DNA of 40,738 bases from a virus. The translations under genes were made by a program, and so were the position numbers. The notes under the pieces are model-generated. The model was not told the DNA's origin and did no database searches. It saw nothing but the letters and a program-made list of their open reading frames with translations. This document shows positions 29,111 through 37,136 of the stretch, piece after piece. How positions within the stretch are numbered: position 1 is the stretch's first letter; every line of letters begins with the position of its first letter. The DNA lies in the IMG/VR virus record IMGVR_UViG_3300005613_002492, positions 1 to 40,738 of that record; one strand, written 5' to 3'.

Positions 29111-29353
29111 TTAAATACCAGCACCCGCCAATAAACCTCTACGAGATTGAACCTCTTGTTCAGTCTTATTCCAAAATTCGTTTATATAACGGTGGCAACG
29201 CTGACAAAGGATAGTCTTATTTATGAGTAGATTTCTACCCTTTGTTCCTTTAGGTAGGATGTGATGAAGTGTTAGGTCCTCGGTTGTTCCGCAGATACGG
29301 CATTTCTGGTCTCTTTCCAACACTAGACGTTTGTGTTTTTTTATTCTTGCCAT
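29111..29353 (-). CDS. Small HNH endonuclease, 80 aa
   Basis: The compact HNH fold is visible: CRICGTTEDLTLHHILPKG (CxxC and His-His, residues about 17-35) and TILCQRCHRYINEFW (second CxxC plus His). A basic N-terminus (ARIKKHKRLVLERDQ) contacts DNA. It could be a packaging-associated HNH, but it is far from terminase, or a free nuclease. AGGGGG precedes the ATG. Confidence 0.85.
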   Translation of the reverse strand: MARIKKHKRLVLERDQKCRICGTTEDLTLHHILPKGTKGRNLLINKTILCQRCHRYINEFWNKTEQEVQSRRGLLAGAGI

Positions 29354-29362
29354 ACAGCCCCC

Positions 29363-29560
29363 TTAGTGTTTTTTGATACCAGTAACGATTCTATACCAAG
29401 TTCCTTTTGGAACAAAGTAGGTCGTCATAAGTCCACAGCCCTTTTTACCGACTAAAGTAAGCCGACAGGTTGTAGAAAAAATGTCTGATTCACCAGAATA
29501 AATAAGTTCAATTAAGTGGTAAGTATCTCGCTGACACCTTTCGCAATGATATATCTGCAT
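29363..29560 (-). CDS. Small zinc-ribbon protein, 65 aa
   Basis: CERCQRDTYHLIELI at the N-terminus and a second Cys pair (TTCRLTLVGKKGCGLM) suggest a small zinc site. A strong AAGGAGG lies just before the ATG. It is one of a set of small genes sharing this start signal and differs from the SD-less late genes. Its relation to the next gene (both start with a Cys-pair ribbon ending in a hydrophobic strand) hints at duplication. Confidence 0.6.
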   Translation of the reverse strand: MQIYHCERCQRDTYHLIELIYSGESDIFSTTCRLTLVGKKGCGLMTTYFVPKGTWYRIVTGIKKH

Positions 29561-29775
29561 TAGATACCTCCTTCCGAAGTTGGTTTGTCATCACGAGTAC
29601 GTAAACATAATTCAAGAAAAGCATCTTTACCAACAACCATATGGCGTTTATTATCGCAGTCTAATTCAAGACAAATAGCGGTTAAATAAACAACGTATTT
29701 CACTTGCTGACAATGAATGATATGTAGGGTATTTTTATGACACCCTACACAATAAAGCTTGCGTAAAAGTATCAT
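29560..29775 (-). CDS. Small zinc-ribbon-like protein, 71 aa
   Basis: I chose the ATG at 29775 (MILLRKLYCVGCHKNTLHII), which has AAAGGAG at proper spacing, over the one five codons upstream. CVGCHKNT parallels CERCQRDT of the following gene and ICLELDCDN gives two further Cys, so the two look like diverged copies. The stop overlaps the next gene's start by one base. The function is unknown. Confidence 0.6.
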   Translation of the reverse strand: MILLRKLYCVGCHKNTLHIIHCQQVKYVVYLTAICLELDCDNKRHMVVGKDAFLELCLRTRDDKPTSEGGI

Positions 29776-29786
29776 AATAACTCCTT

Positions 29787-30098
29787 TCAATCAAAGATGA
29801 TTTGAATATTGTGCTTAACAGCGTAGTTGTATTCCCGAATAGCACCTTTGGATTCGTACCAACTTTTCATCATTACAATGATGTCGCACCGAGAAAGTAT
29901 CTCAATATCACCAGCCATAAAGCCTTCATAGTCAACGTCTTTTACAAACATTGTGTTTGTATGCGGACAAATAACTGTATAGCCTTTATGCCAATACTTT
30001 TCAGCCACTTCAGCAGCTAATTTAATATTGGTAAGTTCTTCGGCTTGGGTTTTGGCTGTGTACTTTCCTGAAATGTAAACAACAATTTTCCTGCTCAT
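29787..30098 (-). CDS. DUF4406/nucleoside deoxyribosyltransferase-like protein
   Basis: The ATG at 30098 (MSRKIVVYISGKYTAKT) has an ideal AAAGGAGG at the right spacing; the upstream start at 30119 is inside a hairpin and less likely. 103 residues. VYISGKYTA, the helix after it, and GDIEILSRCDIIVMMKSWYESKGAIREYNYA match the DUF4406 family, related in fold to nucleoside 2-deoxyribosyltransferases, with the SxGA/E region near Glu. A role in nucleotide handling is inferred. Confidence 0.75.
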   Translation of the reverse strand: MSRKIVVYISGKYTAKTQAEELTNIKLAAEVAEKYWHKGYTVICPHTNTMFVKDVDYEGFMAGDIEILSRCDIIVMMKSWYESKGAIREYNYAVKHNIQIIFD

Positions 30099-30113
30099 AG
30101 CAACCTCCTTTAT

Positions 30114-30131
30114 AGCCACATCCTTGTGGCT
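30114..30131 (-). promoter_or_regulatory. Hairpin just upstream of the DUF4406 ribosome site
   Basis: AGCCACA and TGTGGCT (30114-30120, 30125-30131) pair perfectly around a 4-base loop that reads AGGA on the minus strand. It lies 8 bases from the real AAAGGAGG and may tune translation or end the preceding small gene's transcript. The 41 bases beyond it (30132-30172) show nothing else. Confidence 0.45.
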
Positions 30132-30172
30132 GGTTTGTTACAGCGAAAAGTGAATGTTGTGAGAATCAGCTC

Positions 30173-30277
30173 TCAGCTGCATAAGAGCCTGCCCATTTGG
30201 TATAACAACCTGTCAAAACGACGCATTGGTCTGCCGACTATTTTGTCTTGACCAATATATTCATCAAACTTTTTCAT
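30173..30277 (-). CDS. Small basic ORF, 34 aa
   Basis: MKKFDEYIGQDKIVGRPMRR then FDRLLYQMGRLLCS and TGA. A strong AGGAGGT lies before the ATG and a good promoter (30324-30352) just upstream, so it is likely the first translated unit of this cassette. It is basic and helical; no family is recognised. Confidence 0.5.
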   Translation of the reverse strand: MKKFDEYIGQDKIVGRPMRRFDRLLYQMGRLLCS

Positions 30278-30323
30278 CACATACCTCCTATTCTGTTGTG
30301 AATGTACGATTATTTATATCTAT

Positions 30324-30352
30324 ATAATACCATATTTTATCATAAAAATCAA
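30324..30352 (-). promoter_or_regulatory. Promoter of the SD-rich accessory cassette
   Basis: On the minus strand TTGATT (30352-30347), 17-base spacer, TATTAT (30329-30324). It sits at the end of the 34-residue membrane micro-ORF and reads toward the small genes at 30277-29111. Confidence 0.55.
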
Positions 30353-30453
30353 ATGATTAACCACAATATTATAGCAATAATTATGATTGCAATTATTTTT
30401 GCTCCTATATCTTTGGGTTGTTTCCAGCCCATTTTTTCAGCCTTGTTTATCAT
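30349..30453 (-). CDS. Micro membrane protein, 34 aa
   Basis: MINKAEKMGWKQPKDIGAKI then IAIIIIAIILWLII and TGA: a polar start followed by one very hydrophobic helix. The ATG overlaps the previous stop (ATGA). Together with the 58-residue protein before it, it could form a holin pair near the lysis enzymes. No family is recognised. Confidence 0.5.
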   Translation of the reverse strand: MINKAEKMGWKQPKDIGAKIIAIIIIAIILWLII

Positions 30454-30626
30454 TTATTCAAAAAGTTGTTTTCTGAATTTCCCTTGTTAGAAAAGTAAAA
30501 TGTGAAAGCCATACCAGCTAAAACCATAAAGTCTTTAGGCTCTAACTTACCTAGAAAGAAACCTGCACAAGCTGATAGTGCTAATAGTACGAATACTATT
30601 TTACTTGCTGATTGTAATATTTGCAT
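30450..30626 (-). CDS. Small membrane protein, 58 aa (holin-like)
   Basis: MQILQSASKIVFVLLALSAC then AGFFLGKLEPKDFMVLAGMA, FTFYFSNKGN and a polar tail. Two hydrophobic spans separated by a short GKLEPKDF turn give a holin-like topology. The ATG follows AAAAATAT. It lies at the end of the late operon and near the M23 peptidase, as a holin would, but sequence alone does not prove the role. Confidence 0.55.
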   Translation of the reverse strand: MQILQSASKIVFVLLALSACAGFFLGKLEPKDFMVLAGMAFTFYFSNKGNSENNFLNK

Positions 30627-30645
30627 ATATTTTTAGTTAATGCTC

Positions 30646-30771
30646 TTGACAATTTTTAATAATTGGTGTAAAGATAAAGTATGAATACTATATAAAATCA
30701 TGACTTTAATATTGCTTTTAATATTGTTTATAATTATTGTTAGATATTCCGACAACATAGATGGATTTTAG
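30646..30771 (+). other. Possible plus-strand promoter and 23-aa membrane micro-ORF
   Basis: A perfect TTGACA (30646-30651) is followed 17 bases later by TAAAGA, a weak -10. Downstream, 30700-30771 reads MTLILLLILFIIIVRYSDN and ends DGF, TAG, on the plus strand while all neighbours are minus. It could equally be the start of an antisense transcript into 30768-31988. Nothing else is seen in 30627-30767. Confidence 0.3.
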
Positions 30772-31988
30772 TCTTTATTATCTAACCAATCTAATATTTT
30801 AAGTCCAGTTAATGCTGCTGGAATTTGTCCAACGCTTATTGCTCTCTGTATATTTTTTGATAAATCATTATAAATTATTGCTCTACTGCTTCTAAATCCA
30901 GGATTGGTTAAAATCTTTTTAAGTATAGTTAATTGAATACTACTACCAACACCATCTTTTGCTAGTCCTCCAAACAATACTACATAATCACTTAATCCTA
31001 AAAACTCCTTATTACCAAGCCTTCCCAAAGACCTTTCCAATACAGCATTTAATTTTAATAATTTACTATCTCTCGCATTTAGTTTTGATACTTCTGGTAC
31101 GGCATCAGCTATTAATTCTTTCATGCCGTGGGCTAATGATTTTTTAGCTTCAATACTTACACTACTCAATTTTTGATAAGCATTTCGCACTTCTGTTTGT
31201 GTAGCCCTTTTGATTTTTTGAGCGTCTTCTATTGGTATGTTTTTACCAAACTTATTTTTAAGATTTTTCACTGAATTAACGACATTATCAGTAAATTTTT
31301 TAGCTAAATCTGTATCGTCAGCTACGTGTTTGAAATAATCTACCATTTCATCGCTAAATGACAAAAGTCTATCTGCATCTACTGTTTTACCTTTACCAGC
31401 ACCATCTATAATGATTTTATCAATATCATCAGTAATATCATCTATTAGATTTACTACTTTTTGCCGCCCACCCTCTGTTATTCTTATTCCTTCGTTTAAA
31501 CCTGTCTTTACAACATCTGGTGCTTTTTTAAGTTCAGCAGCAGTTGGTTTTAAAACTCTTGTATATAATTTTTCAGCTCTACTGGCTAACAATTTACTTA
31601 TAGGCGATGCAAAAGGTTTTGTAACTCCACTTATAATCTTTTTACCAACACCCAAACCAAATCCCTCTAATGCTGTGACACCTAAAGTTTTTAATGTTTC
31701 TTTTGGTGTTGCGGTTAAATCGTCTAAGGTTTCTATTCCTTTTTGTTGTATATCCTTACCAGCTAAACCGCTTGCTGCAATCAAGCCACCACCAAGTCTA
31801 GTAATCCTACTATCTTGTGGATATAAAAAATTACTAACTTGTTCTAATATTGGTACTTTAAAAGGAGTTTGCCCTATTTTAGTTTTGGTCGGTTGTTGAC
31901 CAATTTGTGTAGGAGTTACGCCTTTTGTGCTTTTGTTTTGCTCCGCCATCGCCCTTAGATTGTCTAGGCGTTGTTGTGTTAATACCAT
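30768..31988 (-). CDS. Putative internal virion/ejection protein, 406 aa
   Basis: A Gln/Thr/Lys-rich N-terminus is followed by small-residue-rich hydrophobic stretches (ITRLGGGLIAASGLAG, LGVTALEGFGLGVGKKIISG) and long helices (residues about 130-310). No catalytic motif is seen. Helical, glycine/alanine-rich proteins next to a transglycosylase or peptidase-bearing large protein are typical of podovirus ejection proteins that leave the capsid with the DNA. The gene follows the 871-residue protein by 4 bases in the same operon. The role is inferred. Confidence 0.5.
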   Translation of the reverse strand: MVLTQQRLDNLRAMAEQNKSTKGVTPTQIGQQPTKTKIGQTPFKVPILEQVSNFLYPQDSRITRLGGGLIAASGLAGKDIQQKGIETLDDLTATPKETLKTLGVTALEGFGLGVGKKIISGVTKPFASPISKLLASRAEKLYTRVLKPTAAELKKAPDVVKTGLNEGIRITEGGRQKVVNLIDDITDDIDKIIIDGAGKGKTVDADRLLSFSDEMVDYFKHVADDTDLAKKFTDNVVNSVKNLKNKFGKNIPIEDAQKIKRATQTEVRNAYQKLSSVSIEAKKSLAHGMKELIADAVPEVSKLNARDSKLLKLNAVLERSLGRLGNKEFLGLSDYVVLFGGLAKDGVGSSIQLTILKKILTNPGFRSSRAIIYNDLSKNIQRAISVGQIPAALTGLKILDWLDNKD

Positions 31989-31992
31989 ATAT

Positions 31993-34608
31993 TTATACTA
32001 ATAAATTATAAACTTGTTTAGCTGGTATATAATTACCATTTCTATCTTTAACAGTAATATCTAAGTGAGAACCATCACCACCACCCTGAGCAATTACTTT
32101 GCCAGTATTTCCACCCAACCCAACCAAACTTCCAGCATTTACTTTTTGACCTTTTTTAACTTTAAAGCCATCTAAATGTGATAACCAGTATTCTCTACCA
32201 TCACTACCTTTAATTTTTATCTGATTTCCAAAACCGCCATTACTACCTACTGCAATTACAGTACCTGATACTGGACTATATACAGGGTCTCCTTTTTTCA
32301 AATCTACATCTAATCCCCATTTCCAATAAGGGCTTCCGTTCATACCAGTAATTGCACCATAATTACTTAAATAGTTTTTTGACATACTTAGGTCTTTATT
32401 AAAATCACCTGATAAAAGTTTCTTCTGTACTTGTGCATCCGTTAAGTTGGGATTATTATTAGCAATATCTTCTATTACATCAATGTATTCAGGATAAGTT
32501 TTTATAAAATCTTCAAGTGTGTTGAATGATTGAGTTATTTCTGGTAATTTATTTTCATTGTCAAACTCATCTAGTAAATTAATAACATCAGGAGTTAAAA
32601 TATTTTCAATGTTTAGTCCATAATTATCAGCCTGTGTTTTGATTCTTCTCGCATAGTTCAGTTGTTCTGCTTCATAACCTTTTAATAATTGTTGAGATAA
32701 ATTATAAAAGTTTTGTAATTCTGATTGAGTAACACCAGCACCACCTCTTTGAAGTTTCTCTATTGTACCTTTCATTCTCTGAGCTAAAGATTGTCCATCA
32801 CCAGAACGAGCATATTCACTTTCTCTAACCACAGAAGTTGGGTCAAGTAATTTTTGAAAAGTAACCAACACTGCTTGTGACGGAGCATTATTGCTCGTAC
32901 CATCAAATCCTGCCTGGACAGCTGCTTTATAGCCCTGTTCCATTATTCCAATTTGTCTTTGGGCTGACCTAGAATCCTTTGCATATTGTTCAAAATTACC
33001 AGCAAGTTTTACTTCCATTTCTATCTTATCTTGTCCGGTTAGAACTGATTTTGGTATTTGACCAAACGCCTCTCCTTTTGTAGTACCAAAAGGCACTCCA
33101 AGAGCAGCTGCTTCAGTTGGTGATAAAAGCTCATTTAATTCATTATCACTTAGAAACTCTAACTCTTTAATAGCTTGGTCCATTAATTTGAATTCTAGAG
33201 ATTGGTCCATCTCTTGTTGCCACCTGTTTTGGGTCATACTTTGAGAAGCTACAAATTGAGCCTGACTAACTGCGGTTTCGTATAAGTTTTGTGAAAGGTT
33301 AAATTGTCCTGTTAGATTACCGATTTTACCTTCATACTTACCTTCTATACTTTGAATGCGTCTAAGTCTTATACCTTCAGTCAGCCAAGGATTATCGTTT
33401 ATATCTCGGATTTCTTCGTCTTTTTTATCATTTAGCTCTCTTAACTCTTTAGCATAGCTTTCAGCTTGAGCTTTAGCACTAATAGCACCACTATCTAATA
33501 AGGATTGTTGAAAAACATCTTTAAACTGTGCCTTTGGTTCTTGTTCAGGGTCAATTTCTATATTATTATCAGCTAACAATTTATCTACTTGTTGTTGTTT
33601 TTCATCTCTAACCTCTGGTGCTTCATAACCATAATTTTCTTGAGCATATTGTAGGTTTTCTAAATCAGTTTCGTTAGCAGTTCCTTGGGCTGCTCTTTGG
33701 GCCGCCGCATCTAAACCTGTTCTCTGTTCTGGAGTTAGTGCATCTGTAGCATTTATAGTAGTAGCACCGCCACCTGGCAAAGGTGCATTATTAGTAGCAT
33801 AATTCCAGTTAGCAATATCTGTAGGTGTCCAAGTTCCAGTATCTGGTCTATTGCTTAAAAGTTTTTGTATACTTGCCTGTTGGGCTGGGTCTAAACCCGC
33901 TTTAAAAGGAATATCACCACTAGCAACTGCATTAGTTACATTATCTCCTGATGGATTATCTACTCCTACAGGTGGAGCTACTAATTCACCAGAAACGCCT
34001 GGAGTAGTAGAATTACCATAAAACAAATTGACAGGGTTTATTCCAGCTGCTCTGGCTTTGGCTTCTATTTCTTCTTTTGAGCCAGTAAAGGTTTGTTGGG
34101 GGATATTAGCATCACCTTTGAAAGTAGCTGTTAGTTGTCCACCTGTTGCTTGTACTCCACCTGCTTGTGCTATTCTTTCAGCCTCTAACCTAGCAGCACC
34201 CTCACCACCAGTTGAAGCTAATGCAGCCTGTTGTTGTTCTGGAGTAACGGTCGCACCGAATCTAGTATCTTCTGGATTAAGGTTGTGGTGTTCTATAACA
34301 TCAGCTTTTTGCTGTGGTGTTAAATATCTAAAAGCTTCATCTTTTGTAAAACTACTTTTGCCAACTGGTGCAAGTCCACCCATAGGGTCAAAGCCTATAA
34401 CTCCACCAAAATTGTATTTAAAATCAGGTCTACCAGCTTCTGCTGATGCTTGTGGATTTGCATTACCTAAATAATTTACAGTACCACCACTAATATCGTA
34501 AATATCATCACCTAGTGATATTTTTTGACCTTCATATTCTTTTAAGAAATCTGGGTTATCTATTTGAAGCCCTGAATTTCTTAATGCTTGTAATTTATCT
34601 ACTGCCAT
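31993..34608 (-). CDS. Large virion protein with degenerate C-terminal M23 domain, 871 aa
   Basis: Residues 1-330 are Ala/Gly/Gln/Pro-rich and low-complexity; 330-740 are mostly long helices (AESYAKELRELNDKKDEEIR and others), as in internal or tape-measure-like proteins. Residues about 751-871 are an M23 fold: YWKWGLDVD, LSHLDGF and GSHLDITV. The HxxxD first ligand is Lys763 instead of His (Asp767 kept), and HxH has become His848-Leu-Asp850. Two canonical zinc ligands are thus altered, so normal peptidase activity is doubtful; a wall-binding or structural role is more likely. The start is ATG after AAAAATAT. Confidence 0.75.
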   Translation of the reverse strand: MAVDKLQALRNSGLQIDNPDFLKEYEGQKISLGDDIYDISGGTVNYLGNANPQASAEAGRPDFKYNFGGVIGFDPMGGLAPVGKSSFTKDEAFRYLTPQQKADVIEHHNLNPEDTRFGATVTPEQQQAALASTGGEGAARLEAERIAQAGGVQATGGQLTATFKGDANIPQQTFTGSKEEIEAKARAAGINPVNLFYGNSTTPGVSGELVAPPVGVDNPSGDNVTNAVASGDIPFKAGLDPAQQASIQKLLSNRPDTGTWTPTDIANWNYATNNAPLPGGGATTINATDALTPEQRTGLDAAAQRAAQGTANETDLENLQYAQENYGYEAPEVRDEKQQQVDKLLADNNIEIDPEQEPKAQFKDVFQQSLLDSGAISAKAQAESYAKELRELNDKKDEEIRDINDNPWLTEGIRLRRIQSIEGKYEGKIGNLTGQFNLSQNLYETAVSQAQFVASQSMTQNRWQQEMDQSLEFKLMDQAIKELEFLSDNELNELLSPTEAAALGVPFGTTKGEAFGQIPKSVLTGQDKIEMEVKLAGNFEQYAKDSRSAQRQIGIMEQGYKAAVQAGFDGTSNNAPSQAVLVTFQKLLDPTSVVRESEYARSGDGQSLAQRMKGTIEKLQRGGAGVTQSELQNFYNLSQQLLKGYEAEQLNYARRIKTQADNYGLNIENILTPDVINLLDEFDNENKLPEITQSFNTLEDFIKTYPEYIDVIEDIANNNPNLTDAQVQKKLLSGDFNKDLSMSKNYLSNYGAITGMNGSPYWKWGLDVDLKKGDPVYSPVSGTVIAVGSNGGFGNQIKIKGSDGREYWLSHLDGFKVKKGQKVNAGSLVGLGGNTGKVIAQGGGDGSHLDITVKDRNGNYIPAKQVYNLLV

Positions 34609-34617
34609 ATATTTTTA

Positions 34618-35340
34618 TTAAAATTGATTTTCACTCCAAAAACGTCTATCAGCTCTACCACTATAATCTTCATCAACAACTGGAAACCAATTATACTGAC
34701 CACCTCTTTCTAGGGTAGTTTGGTATTTGTGCTGTTCATCTAAGACCCTTTGCCATACTTCATCTAGCTTTTGTACGGCTCTTTGGTCGTGTAATTCTGC
34801 TTCGTTCATTAAATGCTCACGACGTTTTAAATAACTTGTCATCTTCTCTACTATAGCTTCGTTGCCTTCTCTGTCCCAATCAGTAAATACTGGCTTATGG
34901 TCTTCATCTGTTAAGTCAATAGCTGGTTGGTATTGTCCATAACATACAGTCGTACCGCTTAATCCAGCACTCTGATTGATAAACATAGTTCTACCATAAT
35001 CTGTATATACTTTATCGGTAGCATCTGGTGTTTCTTCTTTAAGGATTTGGTAGTCTTCAAACCTTAACTTAGTAAGTCGTTTACCGCCAACTGTAACTAT
35101 TCTAAAACTATCTGCTTTGTAGCCTTCAAAATAGTATTCGTCGCCATTAGCACCGCCACCAGTTGTAAAGGTAGTTTCTACCCTACCTTCGGTAAATGGC
35201 CATTTATGATAAGCCGAAGCCCAAATATTAGACTCTGCATACCAATTAGTAAGCATAGCATCAGTTATGAAACCGTCAGTAGTAGTACGATTATTTCGTA
35301 CTAATACTTCGGTGAATATATTGTTTCTAGTATCTAACAT
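34618..35340 (-). CDS. Putative tail accessory/adaptor protein, 240 aa
   Basis: Residues 1-60 (NIFTEVLVRNNRTTTDGFIT, MLTNWYAESNIWASAYHKWPF) resemble phage head-tail adaptor or tail tubular proteins; a beta-rich middle and a long charged C-terminal helix (IVEKMTSYLKRREHLMNEAE) follow. It is found between the 871-residue protein and the mini metallopeptidase. P22-like adaptor function is inferred from size and neighbourhood only. It overlaps the upstream gene by 14 bases. Confidence 0.5.
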   Translation of the reverse strand: MLDTRNNIFTEVLVRNNRTTTDGFITDAMLTNWYAESNIWASAYHKWPFTEGRVETTFTTGGGANGDEYYFEGYKADSFRIVTVGGKRLTKLRFEDYQILKEETPDATDKVYTDYGRTMFINQSAGLSGTTVCYGQYQPAIDLTDEDHKPVFTDWDREGNEAIVEKMTSYLKRREHLMNEAELHDQRAVQKLDEVWQRVLDEQHKYQTTLERGGQYNWFPVVDEDYSGRADRRFWSENQF

Positions 35341-35662
35341 ATTGTTTATTTATATAATCTTTAAAATAAGGCGTTAATCTTATAATTTCTTCTTCCGTTT
35401 CATTCGTATAATAATAATGCAGTAACTCGTGAGCTAATACATCTTCAAAATCTACTGCATCTTCACTTATATATACATCTTTCTGCTGATATGTTTTGTA
35501 TGTTTTTACTATAGTACAACCCTCTAAACCTTCACATTGTTCTGGCATTTCTTTCACTATATTAACAGGCACATCTAACCAAGCGTATTTATTTAAAATA
35601 GTATTTTGTAGGGTTGTGAACCCTGTTAGTATTAAAATTGTTATTAAGATTATGTACCTCAT
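35327..35662 (-). CDS. Miniature secreted HExxH metallopeptidase, 111 aa
   Basis: A hydrophobic N-terminus (MRYIILITILILTGFTTLQ) is a signal peptide or anchor. The zincin motif is VLAHELLHYYY (His78, Glu79, His82), with acidic residues at about 88-92 (NETEEEI) that could supply the third ligand. Two cysteines (QCEGLEGC) could pair outside the cytoplasm. At 111 residues it is very small for a metallopeptidase. It is embedded between tailspike and adaptor genes, overlapping both, so it may process virion or envelope proteins. The substrate is unknown. Confidence 0.7.
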   Translation of the reverse strand: MRYIILITILILTGFTTLQNTILNKYAWLDVPVNIVKEMPEQCEGLEGCTIVKTYKTYQQKDVYISEDAVDFEDVLAHELLHYYYTNETEEEIIRLTPYFKDYINKQYVRY

Positions 35663-37134
35663 ATTTTTCTTGGTGTTACTAATAAAGCATCTATCACACC
35701 ATTGCTATCATCTGTTGTATAAGCCTCTAGTGCAATAGCAAAAGCCATATCGCCCGTAGCCGCCTTCATTGCTATACCCGCTGTAGTAAATGTTCCTAAA
35801 TAATCCCCCACTGCTATATCTGTAGTTCCATCTACTGTTAATTGTGTAGTTTTGCCTTCTTGTAAAATTATTGCTACACCATTATTAATAGCATTATTCA
35901 TTAACACTCCCCAAACAAAATCATCTCCCTGTGTTGTTGTTGTTGTAATTTCTTCTCCACTTGCAACCGCCTTTATTACAATAACATTTCCAGCAGTTAA
36001 AGAGCCACCAGAAGTATTTTTCATTTTAATTATTTTTCTATCATAAGTATTATTTTGTATACTAGAACCACTACTTACTACAGAATCAGAAATATAAGTA
36101 AAGCTACCAGCTGGTATATCTAAATCTCCTGCTGTATTACTACCAAGAAAGGGGTTGACAATAGATATTGTATCAGTATTATTTATCATTTGAAATCCAT
36201 AACCAGTATTACCAGTTGATTCACAAGAAACAAAGGTAGAATAATCATTATTCATTTCAAATCCATCATCTCCATTAGATGTTGATGTGCAATTAAAAAA
36301 CTTCAGATTTGTTGCGTCCAACTCAAAACCCTTATTTGTGTTATCTATTGATAAACAATTTATAATTGTACCATAAGCAGTGCCAATACCACCAGCATCA
36401 TCTTGGTCAAAATCAAATCCATCATCTCCGTTGGTATCAGCAATTAAATTAGATAATATAAAATAGTTAGTTGGTCTAGTTGCTTCTCCTCCTAAAGATA
36501 TAAAACCTTTACCAGTATTATTATCAGACAACAGATTGGTTATATTAAAATTCTGACTATGTTTCCACCTAATACCAGACTGGTTACAACTTGTTACTCT
36601 AACATTTTCCATATTCCAAAAATCACAATAATCTAGGTCTATACCAGCAGTATTATTAGAATTTTGTAATGTAAAATTTTTTAATTCAAAATTTGTTAAA
36701 GGAACACTAGATGTGCCAGTATAAGTAATTCCATTAGCAGAACCATTAAATTCAAGTATTGTTTTATCTTTACCAACACCAATAATAGAAACTCTATCTT
36801 TTCCAACTATTTCGTAATCTATATTATGAGTTCCTGCTTCTAAATATAGATTACCACCATCAGAAGATAATGAATCTATTGCGTTTTGTATATTTTCTCC
36901 AGCTTTTATAGTCTTAGTTCTAACGCCTAAATAAACATTAGGAAGCTCTACATTACCAATTTCTATTTCACCATTTTTACCAAATCTATAACCATTTTTA
37001 TTTTTAATAAAATCAGAAAAAATATCTTCTCTAACCTGCCATCTATCATTTACTTTTTCAAAAGGAGAATCAGCAGGCTTTGTGTCTGGTATTTCAAACT
37101 GTTTATGTATTTTTGTTTCTGCCTGTTTTGCCAT
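35659..37134 (-). CDS. Parallel beta-helix tailspike/fibre protein, 491 aa
   Basis: Residues about 75-345 are a right-handed parallel beta-helix: VGVRTKTIKAGENIQNAIDSL and SSDGGNLYLEAGTHNI open it as in pectate-lyase-like tailspikes, followed by repeated rungs (GKGFISLGGEA, DDGFDFDQDD, KGFELDATN, DDGFEMNND, GYGFQMINN). The C-terminal about 120 residues form a separate beta domain (KNTSGGSLTAGNVIVIKAVAS) like head-fibre domains. Such proteins bind or cleave surface glycans. I cannot see the catalytic residues. The sugar block of this phage makes glycan binding a natural fit. Confidence 0.75.
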   Translation of the reverse strand: MAKQAETKIHKQFEIPDTKPADSPFEKVNDRWQVREDIFSDFIKNKNGYRFGKNGEIEIGNVELPNVYLGVRTKTIKAGENIQNAIDSLSSDGGNLYLEAGTHNIDYEIVGKDRVSIIGVGKDKTILEFNGSANGITYTGTSSVPLTNFELKNFTLQNSNNTAGIDLDYCDFWNMENVRVTSCNQSGIRWKHSQNFNITNLLSDNNTGKGFISLGGEATRPTNYFILSNLIADTNGDDGFDFDQDDAGGIGTAYGTIINCLSIDNTNKGFELDATNLKFFNCTSTSNGDDGFEMNNDYSTFVSCESTGNTGYGFQMINNTDTISIVNPFLGSNTAGDLDIPAGSFTYISDSVVSSGSSIQNNTYDRKIIKMKNTSGGSLTAGNVIVIKAVASGEEITTTTTQGDDFVWGVLMNNAINNGVAIILQEGKTTQLTVDGTTDIAVGDYLGTFTTAGIAMKAATGDMAFAIALEAYTTDDSNGVIDALLVTPRKI

Positions 37135-37136
37135 AT

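Noticed and set aside
31411-31899. Plus-strand 162-codon open frame
   Set aside because: Antisense shadow of the 406-residue protein; no promoter or ribosome site and an implausible composition.
34028-34474. Plus-strand 148-codon open frame rich in Ala, Pro and Cys
   Set aside because: Antisense of the low-complexity N-terminus of the 871-residue protein; many cysteines but no ordered metal motif.
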